From: a bacterium
GTDB lineage: Bacteria; Armatimonadota; Fimbriimonadia; Fimbriimonadales; Fimbriimonadaceae
Length of the DNA: 64,000 nt
Assembly (NCBI GenBank): GCA_013823945.1
Contig: PNMZ01000002.1
Location: 248,001 to 312,000 of the forward strand
Reading direction: 5' to 3'
Below are positions 24,935 to 33,759 of the stretch, piece after piece. The position numbers and the translations under genes are program-made. The notes beneath the pieces are model-generated. The model made no database searches. It had not been told where the DNA came from and saw only the letters and a list, made by a program, of their open reading frames with translations. The number at the start of each line of letters is the position of its first letter. Position 1 is the stretch's first letter.

Positions 24935-24969
24935 CCTGGGTGGCACTGGTGCAACCAGTGCCACCCAGG
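24935..24969. repeat. Perfect 16-bp palindrome just after ispG
   Basis: Arms 24935-24950 and 24954-24969 (CCTGGGTGGCACTGGT and its exact complement) with a three-base loop. It begins one base beyond the ispG stop. No T-run follows on either strand, so it resembles a REP-type element or RNA 3'-end stabiliser more than an intrinsic terminator. Confidence 0.85.
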
Positions 24970-24970
24970 A

Positions 24971-26227
24971 TTAGGAATTGACTAATTCTGGTTCTGACCA
25001 AACGCCGTCGGATTTGAGGAGGTTGACCAACTCCTCGACACCGTGTTCCTGGGGGATGCCGGATTTGACGACGTCGCGTTTGCGATACAGCGTGATTTTG
25101 CCACCAGCGGCGCCGACATAGCCGTAATCGGCGTCGGCCATTTCGCCCGGGCCGTTGACGATGCACCCCATGACCGCGATATCAAGGCCGTTGAGGTGGC
25201 GGGTGGCATCGCGCACTTGGTTGAGAACTGTGGGGAGGTCGAACTTGGTGCGTCCGCATGACGGGCAGGCGATGTATTCCACCTGGGTTTTGCGGAGGTT
25301 CATGGCCTGGAGGATTTCATAGCAGGCGGGGATTTCGTTGATAGGGTCTTCGGAGAGGCTGACGCGGATGGTGTCGCCAATGCCTTCGGCGAGGAGAGTA
25401 GCGATTCCAGCGGTGGATTTGATGCGGGCGTATTGACCGTCCCCGGCTTCGGTGACGCCAAGGTGGAGGGGGTAATTCATGCCTTCTTCGTCGAGGCGCA
25501 TCGCCATGAGGCGGTTGCTGGCGATCATGACGGGGACGCGGCTGGCTTTGGCGGAGATGTTGAGGTTGTAGTAGCCTTGGGCTTCGCAGATGCGGAGGTA
25601 TTCAAGGGCGGATTCGACGAGGCCACGGGGGGTGTCGCCGTAGGTGATGAGGATGCGTTCGCTGAGGGAGCCATGGTTGACGCCGACGCGCATGGCACGG
25701 TCGTACTTTTTGCAGGCTTCGATCACGGGGACGAAATCTTCTTCGATGGCGTCGAGTTCGCGTTGCCATTCTTCGGTGGAGTAGGCGAGGGCGGAGCGGA
25801 GGGCTTCGACGCTTGTAAGGTCTTCGTCGGTTCGTCCGCGCATGTCGTCGCCGCGCTTGCCGTGGTGTTTGAAGACGAATAGGCCGGGATTGACGCGGAT
25901 TTCATCGACGTATTTGGCGGCTTCGATGGCGATTTTTGTACCTTGGTGGTGGACGTCGGCGGTCATGGGGACGTCGGTGTGTTGTTCGCGGACTTTGGCT
26001 TTGATTTCTTCGAGGCAGGATGCTTCGCCGAGGGTGGGGGTGGTGACGCGGACGATTTCTGATCCGGCTCGGTGAAGGGCGATGATTTGTTCGACACAGG
26101 CGTCGATGTTGCGGGTTTCTTCGGTGATCATGGACTGGACGACGACGGGATGTCCGTTGCCCATGGTGATGGATCCGACGCGGCAGGGTTTGGTTTTTCG
26201 GCGGGGGTAGGTGACGTCGAGGTTCAT
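24971..26227 (-). CDS. ispG: 4-hydroxy-3-methylbut-2-en-1-yl diphosphate synthase (IspG/GcpE)
   Basis: A 418-residue iron-sulfur enzyme of the non-mevalonate (MEP) isoprenoid pathway; it converts MEcPP to HMBPP in the cytosol. The TIM-barrel half contains [41 protein letters not shown] and [12 protein letters not shown]. The C-terminal [4Fe-4S] domain has Cys321 and Cys324 in [13 protein letters not shown] and Cys355 in [20 protein letters not shown], with the catalytic Glu. Slightly longer than the ~370-residue E. coli enzyme because of an insert at ~120-165. Start ATG 26227. uppS at 29718 uses products of the same pathway. Confidence 0.97.
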   Translation of the reverse strand: MNLDVTYPRRKTKPCRVGSITMGNGHPVVVQSMITEETRNIDACVEQIIALHRAGSEIVRVTTPTLGEASCLEEIKAKVREQHTDVPMTADVHHQGTKIAIEAAKYVDEIRVNPGLFVFKHHGKRGDDMRGRTDEDLTSVEALRSALAYSTEEWQRELDAIEEDFVPVIEACKKYDRAMRVGVNHGSLSERILITYGDTPRGLVESALEYLRICEAQGYYNLNISAKASRVPVMIASNRLMAMRLDEEGMNYPLHLGVTEAGDGQYARIKSTAGIATLLAEGIGDTIRVSLSEDPINEIPACYEILQAMNLRKTQVEYIACPSCGRTKFDLPTVLNQVRDATRHLNGLDIAVMGCIVNGPGEMADADYGYVGAAGGKITLYRKRDVVKSGIPQEHGVEELVNLLKSDGVWSEPELVNS

Positions 26228-26343
26228 CGCTTGGTTTATTTTACGCTTTGGGGGTGATTGAGTTCGCGCGGGGCCTGGGGTTGCTTTGTTTTGCCTTCTC
26301 TTTGAGTTGTGTGGGCGGGGATCTTAGATCTTTCAATGGTGGA

Positions 26344-26364
26344 TCTCCCCACCAGGGGAGGGAG
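26344..26364. repeat. Truncated copy of the phosphatase palindromic repeat
   Basis: TCTCCCCACC followed by AGGGGAGGGAG matches the ends of the first hairpin of the 104-bp repeat at 8595, with 16 internal bases missing; a GACGA block follows in both. It lies in the 281-base ispG-carB intergenic region, which otherwise holds only the carB ribosome-binding site (GGTAGGAT before 26509). Confidence 0.5.
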
Positions 26365-26508
26365 AGACGACGATTTTTTCTGAGATTTGTCTGTTTATTG
26401 CCCACTCCGAAGTCTCCCAGTTCGAGCGAGGGGCAAGCTCTCTTCAGTTTTTGGCAAGGAGTGTAACTTCTCCAAAGGTTCAGGAATCCGTGATGGGGAA
26501 GGTAGGAT

Positions 26509-28182
26509 ATGGGTTTAGTGAAAGACACGGTTGTTGTACTGGGTTCGGGGCCGATTCGGATTGGGCAGGGGATTGAATTTGACTACAGTTGCGTGCATTG
26601 CGTTTGGACTTTGCAAGCGATGGGGTACCGGGCGGCGATTATTAATAACAATCCGGAGACGGTGAGTACGGATTTTGATACGGGGGACGGGCTTTATTTT
26701 GAGCCAGTTGCACTCGATGAAGTTTTGGATGTGGTTGAGCACGAGAAGGCGATTGGCGTGGTTTGCCAGTTTGGGGGACAGACAGCAATCAATTTGGCGG
26801 ATGAGCTTGAGGAAGCAGGGGTGAAGGTTTTGGGTACTCAGCCGAGTGCGATTGCGGCGGCGGAGGATCGGGATCAGTTTGAACGGCTACTGAACCGACT
26901 GGGGATACCGAAACCTCAGGGACGGGCGGTGCGGAGTTTGGGCGAGGCTCTGGTGGTTGCGGAAGAAGTTGGCTATCCGGTTTTGGTGCGTCCGAGTTTT
27001 GTATTGGGGGGTCGGGCGATGGCGATTATCCATGATGCTGACCATCTGCGCGGGTTTTATCAGGAGGCGGAGGATGCGAATCCCGGTCAGCCGGTCTTGG
27101 TTGATAAGTATTACTTTGGCCAGGAAGCGGAAGTTGATGTGATCAGTGATGGGGTGGATACGCTCGTGCCGGGGATTATGGAGCACGTAGAGCGGGCGGG
27201 AATTCACTCGGGGGATTCGATGGCGGTTTTTCCTCCGGTGGGGATTGATTCGGCATTGCAAGCAAAAATGGTGGATTATGCGTGCTTGATTGCGCGTGAG
27301 CTCGGGGTTCGGGGAATGATGAATATCCAGTTTGTTCTAGTGGATGGGGAGGCTTATGTTTTGGAAGTAAATCCCCGGGCGAGCCGTACAGTTCCTTATT
27401 TGAGCAAGGTGACAGGAGTGCCGATGGTCCAATTGGCGACGCGGTGCATGATGGGGCAGAGTTTGCGGGATTTGGGCTATGCGAGCGGGTTGTGGGAACT
27501 CGGTTCGACTGATGGGCATGTGGTTGAAGGAGGCGAAGAGCCGCCGCGGGCGGATGGTTCGGTTCGGACGAGTGAGCAGGTTCGGGCGGGAGTCGGTAAC
27601 GCGCGGCTTTATGCAGTTAAGGCACCAGTTTTTAGTTTCCAGAAACTGGCGATGGTGGAACCGAGTTTGGGCCCTGAGATGAAGTCAACGGGTGAAGTTT
27701 TGGGGATTGATTCTAGCTATGAAGCGGCACTTTTTAAGGCATTGGTGGCGAGTGGTATCACGTTCAAGTCAAAGGGTCAGGTGATCTTGACGGTTTGTGA
27801 TGAAGATAAGGCGGATGCGGTGGGGATTGCGCAGTTGCTCACCGAGCGCGGATATCCGTTGGCAGCCACCGGCGGGACTTGTGATGCGATTCGAGCGGCG
27901 GGGATTGAATGTGAGCGGTTGAACAAGATCAAGGACGGGTCGCCAACTCTGCTTGATCGGCTGTATGCGGGGGAAGTGAGTTTAATGGTGAACACTCCGG
28001 GACCGGGTCAGGTGATGGGAAGTGATGCGAGCCGAATTCGCCGGGCGTGCATTGAAACGGGAGTTGCTTGTGTGACCAGTGTGGATACTGCGCGGGCGCT
28101 GGCGAAGGCTTTAGCGGTCTTTGAGAATCAGGAATTGGCAAGTTGCCGCACGATCCGGGAGCACGTTTCTGGGCGCAGTTAA
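26509..28182 (+). CDS. carB: Carbamoyl-phosphate synthase large subunit, C-terminal half only (split CarB)
   Basis: A 557-residue protein equal to the second half of a normal ~1070-residue CarB. It opens with VVVLGSGPIRIGQGIEFDYSCVH, the start of the carbamate-phosphorylating ATP-grasp domain. It continues through RPSFVLGGRAM, GIMEHVERAGIHSGDS and EVNPRASRTVPYLSKVTGVP and ends with the MGS-like allosteric domain (YPLAATGGTCDAIRAAGIE, NTPGPGQVMGSDASRIRRACIE). The glutamine-amide-using carboxyphosphate domain and the oligomerisation domain are absent and not encoded upstream. Split CarB is known in Aquifex and Methanocaldococcus. The partner must be elsewhere; carA is at 38552. It catalyses the final ATP step of carbamoyl phosphate synthesis. 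Confidence 0.93.
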   Translation: MGLVKDTVVVLGSGPIRIGQGIEFDYSCVHCVWTLQAMGYRAAIINNNPETVSTDFDTGDGLYFEPVALDEVLDVVEHEKAIGVVCQFGGQTAINLADELEEAGVKVLGTQPSAIAAAEDRDQFERLLNRLGIPKPQGRAVRSLGEALVVAEEVGYPVLVRPSFVLGGRAMAIIHDADHLRGFYQEAEDANPGQPVLVDKYYFGQEAEVDVISDGVDTLVPGIMEHVERAGIHSGDSMAVFPPVGIDSALQAKMVDYACLIARELGVRGMMNIQFVLVDGEAYVLEVNPRASRTVPYLSKVTGVPMVQLATRCMMGQSLRDLGYASGLWELGSTDGHVVEGGEEPPRADGSVRTSEQVRAGVGNARLYAVKAPVFSFQKLAMVEPSLGPEMKSTGEVLGIDSSYEAALFKALVASGITFKSKGQVILTVCDEDKADAVGIAQLLTERGYPLAATGGTCDAIRAAGIECERLNKIKDGSPTLLDRLYAGEVSLMVNTPGPGQVMGSDASRIRRACIETGVACVTSVDTARALAKALAVFENQELASCRTIREHVSGRS

Positions 28183-28213
28183 AACATGAATTGACCTGGT
28201 AATCTGGACAGGT

Positions 28214-28714
28214 ATGGCAGAAGAGCGGCGCGAGGAGCCGGAAGATTTTGATCAACCGCCGTCGTTTTTTCCTTATGAAGAAGCGGCAGAGCTAGATGCG
28301 ATTGAATCAATGGGGGAGCCGGTGGAGGTTCAGGTTGAGGCGGTGTTTGCGGCTCAGTCTCAGGATGCGATTCAGCGTTTTGTTCTGCTTAGTGATGGAA
28401 GCCGGAAGTTGCCAATCGTGATTGGGGGGTTTGAGGCGATGGCGATTAGTTTACATTTGGATAAGCATCAGCCGGATCGCCCGATGACTCATGACTTGTT
28501 GGCGCGGGTAGTTGAGAAGTTGGGGGGGCAGGTTTTGCGGATTATCATTGATGACTTTCTGGGGTCAACATATTATGCGAAAGTTGTTTTGGAAGATGCT
28601 ACGGCGGAGGAGATGGTGATCGATTCGAGACCGAGTGATGCAATTGCATTAGCGGTGCGGGCAGGGGCTCCAATCTTCGTGGCGGAAGGGATTTTAGAGC
28701 AACACGGACACTAG
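28214..28714 (+). CDS. Bifunctional nuclease domain (BFN, DUF151) protein
   Basis: A 166-residue protein. After an acidic ~35-residue lead (EERREEPEDFDQPPSFF) comes the BFN/DUF151 fold: LPIVIGGFEAMAISLHLDKHQPDRPMTHDLL, IIIDDFLGSTYYAKVVLED and IDSRPSDAIALAVRAGAPIFVAEGIL. Some members of this family show DNase and RNase activity in plants; in bacteria the physiological role is uncertain, so function is left open. It starts 31 bases after carB on the same strand and may be co-transcribed. Its stop is one base from the convergent lysozyme-like gene. Confidence 0.9.
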   Translation: MAEERREEPEDFDQPPSFFPYEEAAELDAIESMGEPVEVQVEAVFAAQSQDAIQRFVLLSDGSRKLPIVIGGFEAMAISLHLDKHQPDRPMTHDLLARVVEKLGGQVLRIIIDDFLGSTYYAKVVLEDATAEEMVIDSRPSDAIALAVRAGAPIFVAEGILEQHGH

Positions 28715-28715
28715 T

Positions 28716-29591
28716 TCAGTCGATTGACTGGTTGAATGCTACTTCTGAACCAAGTTCTCGTGCCTCTTGGGATTTGATCTCATCCATGCGCATTTGCAGA
28801 TCTTCTGGGATATAAAGCAACGGCCAATTGGTGAGATTAGTGCCGTGGAGGGCGACGTAGGCATCGGGCAGGAATTTGGTGAAGAGTTGACCGTAATCGA
28901 GTGGCATGGCTTCTTCCCATGATGTGCCGCGCCAATTGACGGGGCCGGTATTGTATTCGTGGGCGATTACGGCAAGCTTATGAGTCGTCCAGCGGTATGT
29001 GTTGGGATCTTGACATGCGAGGCGATTTGACTGCGTAAGGGCGTCTTGAAGGTGCCGTGCGCCATCAAGGATTTGGGTCGTTTCGTTTTGCTGATAATTT
29101 CGGGCGTACGTCATGCGTTGCCAGTGGTTGTCGAGACCCAATTTTTCGGGATCTTGCTGGACTTGCATGATGCCCATGCTTGTTCGTCGTCCGAAGCCAA
29201 CGAAAAGGTCTCGACTGGCGGAATCATTGAGTCGCCAAGCTCCAGGAAGGCCCTGAGCGGTTTCGACGTAGATGATGGTGGCAATCATCCAATCGGGCAC
29301 GTTGAATGCGCGTGAAGCGAGTTGAATATCGTCTTTATTGCGCTCAACAATAGCCCGGGCTTCATCGCGGTTGTAGTCTAGCGATTGCAAGAACGACTTG
29401 ACGGGGTTAGGAGAATGTGTTTCAACCGAGTTGTTGATCGGAGTTTTTGGGAGAGACGCGTCAGCTGCGGCAGGAAAGTAGATTGTTGGTGTCCAAAGCG
29501 CGATAGGCAACAAGAGAGCCATGCGAAGAGACTTCAGATTTCGGATCGAAGTCTGAGTTTTTTGGTGCTTTGCGCGGTTGTTTGTGCTCAT
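28716..29591 (-). CDS. Lytic transglycosylase-like (SLT/lysozyme fold) exported protein
   Basis: A 291-residue protein with an N-terminal basic region and hydrophobic segment (MALLLPIALWTPTIYFPAAA, from residue ~24), consistent with a signal peptide. The body carries the lysozyme-like pattern: a candidate catalytic Glu in MIATIIYVETAQGLPGAW, MGIMQVQ (the SLT-type GxMQ), LDGARHLQDAL, and VIAHEYNTGPVNW in place of the usual AYNAG. It may cleave peptidoglycan glycan strands. The motif spacing is looser than in well-characterised transglycosylases, so the assignment is a fold-level one. ATG 29591 is used; ATG near 29522 is the alternative, closer to the signal peptide. Confidence 0.68.
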   Translation of the reverse strand: MSTNNRAKHQKTQTSIRNLKSLRMALLLPIALWTPTIYFPAAADASLPKTPINNSVETHSPNPVKSFLQSLDYNRDEARAIVERNKDDIQLASRAFNVPDWMIATIIYVETAQGLPGAWRLNDSASRDLFVGFGRRTSMGIMQVQQDPEKLGLDNHWQRMTYARNYQQNETTQILDGARHLQDALTQSNRLACQDPNTYRWTTHKLAVIAHEYNTGPVNWRGTSWEEAMPLDYGQLFTKFLPDAYVALHGTNLTNWPLLYIPEDLQMRMDEIKSQEARELGSEVAFNQSID

Positions 29592-29717
29592 TGAAGCTGG
29601 CCTATCTGAAAGGATCTTGGAGAAGGGACTACGGCAAATGTTCGGCTTGTGCTGGATAGGATACGACAGAAAAGACGATTGCGGGGGTCGGTTGGTTGTT
29701 GAACCTGGAAAAGGTCC

Positions 29718-30473
29718 TTACTGCAGGTCTGCAAGTCCACCAAATTTGCGGATCCGCTTTTGGTAGTGGGCGACTGCTTCGAGGAGTTCTTTTTCTTTGA
29801 ACTCAGGCCATGTTGTTTCAGTGACGAAGAGTTCGGAATAAGCGGCTTGCCAGATCAGGAAGTTCGACCATCTGAGTTCGCCAGCGGTGCGGATGAGAAG
29901 ATCAGGTTCGGGAAGGGTCGGGTCGTATAAGGCGGCATTGATGGATTCTTCAGTTATTTCGCCTGCGGGATTATCTTTTATGATTGTTTTGATCGCATCA
30001 AGGATTTCGGCGCGTCCGCCATAGTTGATGGCCAGGGTAAAGACGATTCCCGTGTTGTTTTGGGTGTCCTCCTTCATTTCTTGAAGGGCTTCTTGGAGTC
30101 CGAGTGGTACTTCGTGGAGGCGTCCGATGGCTTGTGCCCGAACATTGTTTTCTTTGAGACCCCGGAGTTCGTGGCGAGCAGCCTCTTCGATGAGGGCCAT
30201 GAGCCCACCGACTTCATCTTCGGGGCGACGCCAGTTTTCTGCCGAGAATGCGTAGACCGTGAGGTACTTGATGCCAAGTTGAGCGGCAGTCAGGAGGACA
30301 TTTTTGAGAGTCTTGTATCCTTGGCGGTGGCCCCAAAGTCTTTGGAATCCGTTGCCCTGGGCGAACCGACCGTTACCGTCCATGATGATCGCGATATGGG
30401 CGGGTAGAGCATCAAGATTGATGCCTTGTTGAAGTGCGTTGGTTTGGACAGAGTTGAGGGCGGATGCGGCCAC
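29718..30473 (-). CDS. uppS: Isoprenyl (undecaprenyl) diphosphate synthase
   Basis: A cis-prenyltransferase that makes the C55 lipid carrier for peptidoglycan. Signatures: HIAIIMDGNGRFAQ (catalytic Asp), GHRQGYKTLKNVL, YAFSAENWRRPEDEV, and LLIRTAGELRWSNFLIWQAAYSELFVTETTWPEF. The last is a close variant of the usual RTSGExRxSNFLLWQ, with Ala in place of Ser. The frame is open to 30542, but those first codons overlap frr and give only a Lys-rich tail. GTG 30473 gives a ~251-residue protein of normal size, 13 bases after the frr stop. It follows frr, as in many bacteria. Confidence 0.95.
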   Translation of the reverse strand: MAASALNSVQTNALQQGINLDALPAHIAIIMDGNGRFAQGNGFQRLWGHRQGYKTLKNVLLTAAQLGIKYLTVYAFSAENWRRPEDEVGGLMALIEEAARHELRGLKENNVRAQAIGRLHEVPLGLQEALQEMKEDTQNNTGIVFTLAINYGGRAEILDAIKTIIKDNPAGEITEESINAALYDPTLPEPDLLIRTAGELRWSNFLIWQAAYSELFVTETTWPEFKEKELLEAVAHYQKRIRKFGGLADLQ

Positions 30474-30486
30474 TGAAGTGTCGCCC

Positions 30487-31041
30487 TTAGATTTCCATGA
30501 CTTCGGCTTCTTTAACCTTTTGGACTTCGTGCGTTTTTGCAACGTATTTGTCGGTGAGGTCTTGGACGCGCTTTTCTAGCCCTTTTAGATCATCTTCGGT
30601 GATCTCTTTATTCTTTTGCATTTCGCGGAGTTCGTTTATGGCGTGGTGGCGTACATTTCGGATTGCGATGATCCCTTCTTCCGCTCTTTTGGCGACTTCT
30701 TTGCTGAGGTCTTTTCGTCGCTCTTCGGTCATTGGCGGGAAGTTGAGGCGGATGCCTGTTCCGTCGTTGTTGGGGTTGATGCCGAGATCAGAATTTTGGA
30801 TCGCACGCTCAATTGCTCCGGTCATCGATTTGTCGTATGGACTGATGAGGATTTGGCGCGGTTCGGGCACGCTGACGTTGGCGCATTGGGTGATGGGAGT
30901 CGGAGTTCCGTAATAGTCCACCATGATGGGTTCGAGAATTTGCGCACTGGCTCGTCCGGTGCGGATTCGTCCGAAATCGTGGACGGTGGCCTCGACAGCA
31001 CTTTTCATTTTCCTTTCGGCTTCGTTCAGAACTTCACTCAT
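30487..31041 (-). CDS. frr: Ribosome recycling factor
   Basis: A 184-residue two-domain factor that splits post-termination ribosomes together with EF-G. Typical features: FGRIRTGRASAQILEPIMVDYYGTPTPI, PEPRQILISPYDKSM, GIRLNFPPMTEERRKDLSKEVAKRAEEG and the C-terminal helix ELREMQKNKEITEDDLKGLEKRVQDLTDKYV. Full length. It lies nine bases after pyrH in the conserved order rpsB-tsf-pyrH-frr-uppS. Confidence 0.98.
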   Translation of the reverse strand: MSEVLNEAERKMKSAVEATVHDFGRIRTGRASAQILEPIMVDYYGTPTPITQCANVSVPEPRQILISPYDKSMTGAIERAIQNSDLGINPNNDGTGIRLNFPPMTEERRKDLSKEVAKRAEEGIIAIRNVRHHAINELREMQKNKEITEDDLKGLEKRVQDLTDKYVAKTHEVQKVKEAEVMEI

Positions 31042-31050
31042 TGTGTTATT

Positions 31051-31776
31051 TTATCCTCCTTGGACGAGGGTGCCTTCTGGTTCGCCTTTCAGGGCGCGGG
31101 CCATTCCTCCGGATCGGTTCAAATCGAGAACGACGACGGGCATTCCGTGCTCGCGGCACATAGTGAACGCGGTTTGATCCATCACGGCAAGGTTCTGGTT
31201 GATCGCCTCGGTGAATGTCAGAGTGTCGTATTTGGTAGCGTCGGCGTGTTTACGCGGATCTTTGTTGTAGACGCCGTCTACTTTGGTAGCTTTGAAAAGG
31301 GCATCGGCGTCAATTTCGAGCGCACGGAGTACTGATGCCGTATCGGTAGTGAAATAGGGGTTGCCAGTGCCTCCGGCGAAGACGACAACGCGGCCTTTTT
31401 CGAGGTGGCGAATTGCGCGTCGTCGGATAAATGGTTCGGCAACAGCAGAGATATCGAGGGCGGACTGGACTCGGGTTGCGATTCCGGCTTTTTCGATAGC
31501 AGATTGGAGGGCGAGACCGTTCATGATCGTGCCCATCATTCCCATGTGATCGGCGACGGTTCGGTTAATGCCTCCGGTTTCGCTGAAAGCGGAGCCACGA
31601 ACAAAATTGCCGCCTCCGACCACGATGGCCACTTGGGCGCCGAGGTCGTAGACGGCTTTGATTTCTTGAGCGATGTAATCAAGAGTATCGGTGTCAAGTC
31701 CGACTCCGGACTCTCCGCCGAGCATTTCCCCACTGATTTTCAGAAGGACTCGGCTGAAGCGGATTCCATCGCTCAT
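31051..31776 (-). CDS. pyrH: UMP kinase
   Basis: A ~241-residue hexameric nucleoside monophosphate kinase that phosphorylates UMP to UDP. Motifs: RVLLKISGEMLGG (ATP phosphate loop), VVGGGNFVRGSAF, DHMGMMGTIMNGLALQSAIE, VVFAGGTGNPYFTTDTA and KATKVDGVYNKDPR. The open frame extends upstream to 31881 into tsf, but ATG 31776 (MSDGIRFSRVLLKISGE) is the proper start, seven bases after the tsf stop. A PyrH in the translation-factor operon couples nucleotide supply with ribosome production. Confidence 0.97.
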   Translation of the reverse strand: MSDGIRFSRVLLKISGEMLGGESGVGLDTDTLDYIAQEIKAVYDLGAQVAIVVGGGNFVRGSAFSETGGINRTVADHMGMMGTIMNGLALQSAIEKAGIATRVQSALDISAVAEPFIRRRAIRHLEKGRVVVFAGGTGNPYFTTDTASVLRALEIDADALFKATKVDGVYNKDPRKHADATKYDTLTFTEAINQNLAVMDQTAFTMCREHGMPVVVLDLNRSGGMARALKGEPEGTLVQGG

Positions 31777-31783
31777 TTTTGAA

Positions 31784-32626
31784 TTATGCCTCTTCGGTTG
31801 CTTCTTCGCTGGATTGTCCAACGGCGAGGAGGTGGTATTGGGTGATTGATCCGCCGCCATTTTGGCTGAGATAGTCAACAACCTTGGTTTTGTTGTCCAG
31901 GTAGATCAGTTGTTCCAGCAAGACGGTTTCTTGATAGAATTCTTTGTTGATCCGGCCCTTGGCAATGTTTTCGGCGATGTTTTCAGGCTTTCCTTCTTCG
32001 AGTGCTCGTCGCTTTTGGAGGTTAAATTCTGCGTCGATAACTTCTTGCGGAATATCCTCCTTTTTGAGGAAGCTCGGCTTGAAAGCGACCACGTTGACGG
32101 CGACTTGTTTACCGGCTTCGTCGTTGTCACCAGTGTAGGTGACGACGGATGCCCATTTGCCATCATGGTGGTTGTAGGAGAGCAATTTGCCTTCGCTTGC
32201 GGTGTAGAACTCTGATGCGCGGACTTGGATGTTTTCACGAATCTTTCCAACGGCCTCGGCGATGTGCTGTTCGATGGTCAGACCATCGACGACGACATCG
32301 GTTCCAGCTTTGCCAGCGGTTAGCATTCCGTTGACCATTTTGTCAACCATGGCTTTGAAGTCATCGTTGCGGCTGACGAAGTCGGTTTCGCATTCGACGA
32401 TGATTCCGGCGGCGGATTTTCCGTCAGCGGCGACAACGACTTTTGCTATTCCTTCTTTGGTTGCACGTCCGGCTTTCTTTTGTCCGGCGGCGGCACCTTT
32501 TTCACGAAGGATGTCTTTTGCTCGGTCGATATCACCGTCGGCTTCCTCGAGAGCCTTTTTACAGTCCATCATGGGCGCGTCTGTGAGTTCGCGCAGCTTT
32601 TTGACATCTTGTGCGGTGATCGGCAT
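31784..32626 (-). CDS. tsf: Elongation factor Ts
   Basis: A 280-residue nucleotide exchange factor for EF-Tu. The N-terminal UBA-like domain ([26 protein letters not shown]) and the TDFVSRND motif (IIVECETDFVSRNDDFKAM) that contacts EF-Tu are intact. The C-terminal dimerisation region includes QTVLLEQLIYLDN. Its ATG overlaps the rpsB stop (TAATG at 32624-32628), implying translational coupling. Full length. Confidence 0.98.
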   Translation of the reverse strand: MPITAQDVKKLRELTDAPMMDCKKALEEADGDIDRAKDILREKGAAAGQKKAGRATKEGIAKVVVAADGKSAAGIIVECETDFVSRNDDFKAMVDKMVNGMLTAGKAGTDVVVDGLTIEQHIAEAVGKIRENIQVRASEFYTASEGKLLSYNHHDGKWASVVTYTGDNDEAGKQVAVNVVAFKPSFLKKEDIPQEVIDAEFNLQKRRALEEGKPENIAENIAKGRINKEFYQETVLLEQLIYLDNKTKVVDYLSQNGGGSITQYHLLAVGQSSEEATEEA

Positions 32627-33573
32627 TAGTTTGTTTCCTCTGTTTTGGCGGCTTCTTCGGCAGGAGCTTCGGTTGCGGCCTCTTCTTTTACGTCTTCGAC
32701 GGGGACTTCAGCGACGGCATCGACTTTTGCCTCAGCGGGTGCTTCGGTGGTCTTGGCTTTGGTGGATTCCTCGAAGGATCGCAGAAATTCTTGTTCCACT
32801 TCGCCGAAAGCTACGGGAGCAGACTCTTCGCCGTCAATTTCAGTTTCGGCTTCGGTTTCGGCAAGGAATCCATCTTCATCGCCTTCTTTTTCGATGGGTT
32901 TGACTTCGAGGATTGCTTCGCAGAATTTGCTGGTGACGAGGCGAATTGATCGGATAGCGTCGTCGTTGCCGGGGATGACGATATCGGCATCATCGGGATC
33001 GCAGTTGGTATCGACGATGGCCACGATGGGGATTCCGAGTTTGCGGGCTTCGAGAACAGCAATGGATTCTTTGTTGAGGTCAACAATGAAGATGCACGAG
33101 GGCATGGATTCCATTGTTCGGATACCGTCGAAATATCGGGCGAGTTTGTCTCGCTCTTCCATGCGCTTGAGACCTTCTTTTTTTGGAAGTCGGGCCAAGT
33201 AGCCTTCTTCGATCATGCGATCGAGTTCTTTCAGGCGAACGATGCGCTGGCTGATGGTCTCCCAGTTGGTGAGCATTCCGCCGAGCCAGCGGTCGGTGAT
33301 GTAGTACTGACCGGACTTGGTTGCGGCTTCTTTAATCGCAGCTTGGGCTTGCTTCTTGGTTCCAACGAAGAGGACGGAGCCGCCATCTTTGACGATGTTT
33401 TGGACGAAGTCGAGACCATCTTGGAACAGTTTGATGGTTTGGTGGAGGTCAAGGATGTAGATTCCGTTGCGTGCGCCATAGATATAGCGCTTCATCTTGG
33501 GATTCCAACGTCGGGTTTGGTGACCAAAGTGGACGCCTGCTTCAAGCAGGTCTTTCATACTGAGTTCGGGCAT
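32626..33573 (-). CDS. rpsB: 30S ribosomal protein S2 with acidic C-terminal extension
   Basis: A 315-residue S2. The first ~225 residues are a standard S2 ([77 protein letters not shown]). A further ~85-residue tail follows, dominated by Glu and Ala ([30 protein letters not shown]), which canonical S2 lacks. First gene of the rpsB-tsf-pyrH-frr-uppS run; stop and tsf start overlap. The 186-base upstream region (33574-33759) shows a short CTCAG/CTGAG hairpin but no convincing promoter. Confidence 0.97.
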   Translation of the reverse strand: MPELSMKDLLEAGVHFGHQTRRWNPKMKRYIYGARNGIYILDLHQTIKLFQDGLDFVQNIVKDGGSVLFVGTKKQAQAAIKEAATKSGQYYITDRWLGGMLTNWETISQRIVRLKELDRMIEEGYLARLPKKEGLKRMEERDKLARYFDGIRTMESMPSCIFIVDLNKESIAVLEARKLGIPIVAIVDTNCDPDDADIVIPGNDDAIRSIRLVTSKFCEAILEVKPIEKEGDEDGFLAETEAETEIDGEESAPVAFGEVEQEFLRSFEESTKAKTTEAPAEAKVDAVAEVPVEDVKEEAATEAPAEEAAKTEETN

Positions 33574-33759
33574 TTATTTTGTTTTCCTTTTGTGGGTTTT
33601 AGCCGCCGGATCGCCGTCTCTTGATGCGCCCTACCTCGCCTTTGTTGTGGCGACCCAGGGGGCACGGTGATCCGTGAGAATTTGACTCAGGTTCAACTGA
33701 GCCGGAAGGATAATACCGTTTTTGCTGGAGTGAATGAGGCGGGTGTGACCCTTGGACCT

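Noticed and set aside
33660-33720. Possible regulatory hairpin in the rpsB leader (CTCAG/CTGAG)
   Set aside because: Only a five-base stem and no matching known S2 leader blocks were recognised, so it was not listed as a regulatory feature.
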